From the NCBI GenBank assembly GCA_020635205.1, contig JACKAE010000005.1:1-64000 (forward strand): a stretch of 64,000 nt of DNA, in the 5' to 3' direction. Source of the stretch: Ignavibacteria bacterium (lineage in GTDB: Bacteria > Bacteroidota > Ignavibacteria > OLB7). The translations under genes were made by a program, and so were the position numbers. The notes under the pieces were generated by a model. That model did not search any database. It was given only the letters and a program-made list of their open reading frames with translations, and was not told the DNA's origin. This document shows positions 63,029 through 64,000 of the stretch, in pieces. The number at the start of each line of letters is the position of its first letter. Within the stretch, counting starts at the first letter, position 1.

Positions 63029-64000
63029 ATGAAGCCTCCTATCTCCTTCCTCGTGCTCTCATTCGGTCTCTTTTTCTTCGGTGCGCTTGTTGCTCAGGAG
63101 ATGTTCTTTCCAACGGCGCAACTGTGGAACGAACTCCCTCCCTTATCTGGCGATAAAGGAGAAGATCGTGAGACTGATGATCTTCCGATAGAACCAAACC
63201 CAGATCGACCCGAGAAAGATGCTCTCCCCATTCCTGCACCACTTCCACTTCCCAGTTCGATGACTTCCGAGGAGTACCAGAAACTTCTCTACCCCTTTAT
63301 TAACGGACGAAAGTACAGGCTGCCGGGGTGGAAGGTAGATAAGGGAGTGCGAGATACTGGACCCTATATCGATAATTCCTACTACGGAACTCACAACGCT
63401 GTCAGTATCTGGTATTCACCAGAGATTATTGAGTGGCTTGAGAGTGACAGAAAGAGTGGAATTCCAGATGGTGCGATGATTATCAAGGAGATGTACTCTC
63501 CTCCGGCAGCTCGATACGATAGTATATCGGGAGCAGAACTCGACGCGGCAATTGATGGTTGGGCAATTATGGTGCGGGATAGCACCGCCTCGAAGGATGG
63601 GTGGTATTGGAGCTATTACGGTCCAGGACAGGCTGTCGATAACCCAGATGCCTATCCCTACGACTATCCAAACTCTGGCTTCGGACAATATTGTGTGCGA
63701 TGCCATGCCTCCGCCGAAAGTGAGTATACCTTCTCCGATCTCGTGAATGTGGAGGGGTATCCGGGCGATCCGATTACGTTCCGAGTTGACAAGTCTTGGT
63801 TGCCGGGAGAGAGTCTTGAGATTGAACCAATAGCTTCGCATCAAGCACTTGCCGACGCGGTAGTTCCTGGGTTGAAGGGGAGAGTACCTGCAAGTACCGA
63901 GGGAAGTCTCAACTCCGATTTCACGCAAGTCTTCAACCAGATGCAGGTGATACCAGCAGACGATGTACAGTATATTCCATCGGTTGCCTACGATCACGTT
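63029..64000 (+). CDS. P460-like c-type haem protein, truncated by the window edge
   Basis: Starts with ATG at 63029 and remains open to 64000, so at least 324 codons are in the window and the stop is outside. Residues 1-23 are a signal peptide ending LVAQ. Residues about 30-70 are an acidic and Pro-rich linker. Residues about 95-230 resemble cytochrome P460: WLESDRKSGIPDGAMIIKEMY, AAIDGWAIMVRD, GWYWSYY and a haem-binding CVRCH (Cys222, Cys225, His226). A periplasmic electron-transfer or oxidoreductase role is expected. Confidence 0.72.
   Translation, partial: MKPPISFLVLSFGLFFFGALVAQEMFFPTAQLWNELPPLSGDKGEDRETDDLPIEPNPDRPEKDALPIPAPLPLPSSMTSEEYQKLLYPFINGRKYRLPGWKVDKGVRDTGPYIDNSYYGTHNAVSIWYSPEIIEWLESDRKSGIPDGAMIIKEMYSPPAARYDSISGAELDAAIDGWAIMVRDSTASKDGWYWSYYGPGQAVDNPDAYPYDYPNSGFGQYCVRCHASAESEYTFSDLVNVEGYPGDPITFRVDKSWLPGESLEIEPIASHQALADAVVPGLKGRVPASTEGSLNSDFTQVFNQMQVIPADDVQYIPSVAYDHV

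Overview
The window looks like a chromosomal segment from the Bacteroidota/Chlorobiota side of the FCB group, possibly a Kapabacteria- or Ignavibacteria-like lineage. Evidence: two proteins end in type IX secretion (T9SS) type-A sorting domains, there are many signal-peptide and outer-membrane proteins, the cell-surface gene content includes OmpA/PD40 proteins, and the tRNA-Leu gene has a TTTG-N19-TAnnTTTG promoter typical of that group. Lineage is an inference; no rRNA is present. Base composition is moderate and nothing looks like a prophage, plasmid, CRISPR array or intact insertion sequence.

Layout. 1-6.2 kb: a 1914-residue secreted T9SS protein bracketed by two identical 58-bp terminator repeats. 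6.3-10.9 kb: RNase HI, a GT4 glycosyltransferase overlapping a polysaccharide flippase, and an N-acetylmuramoyl-alanine amidase. 10.9-24.3 kb: one long minus-strand gene row, read from the top as three tandem paralogous OmpA-like periplasmic proteins with acidic tails, an FG-GAP/VCBS propeller protein, a nitrilase-family amidase, a sugar-binding lipoprotein, two sugar ABC permeases (the first apparently starting at CTG) and a Rossmann epimerase-like protein. 24.8-32.3 kb: housekeeping genes (class I FBP aldolase, DprA, DUF4349 lipoprotein, phosphohexomutase, PTS IIA-like protein, HisRS). 32.5-41.6 kb: envelope genes (beta-barrels, NHL propeller, PD40-OmpA protein, lipoproteins, DUF2279) plus QueE. 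41.8-44.3 kb: part of an arsenosugar biosynthesis cluster. 44.5-48.8 kb: ECF sigma factor, an unusual anti-sigma-like membrane protein, a lipoprotein and a T9SS protein. 49.2-56.6 kb: CoaBC, family-4 uracil-DNA glycosylase, a histone-H1-like Ala/Lys/Pro repeat protein, a FolC-RadC fusion, a Gmad2/GerMN lipoprotein and isocitrate dehydrogenase. 57.4-64 kb: SDR oxidoreductase, tail-specific protease, tRNA-Leu(CAG), a GH113-like lipoprotein, a dodecin and, running off the right edge, a P460-like c-type haem protein.

The most unusual content is the 13.4-kb minus-strand row (three double-OmpA paralogues with acidic tails joined to a propeller, an amidase and an importer without ATPase), the FolC-RadC fusion, the CTG start with a CTGA overlap, the anti-sigma protein with a beta-rich periplasmic domain, a 43-residue lipoprotein upstream of icd, and a pair of inverted multi-hairpin REP-like elements 33 kb apart. 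Everything here comes from reading the sequence; no database search was possible.
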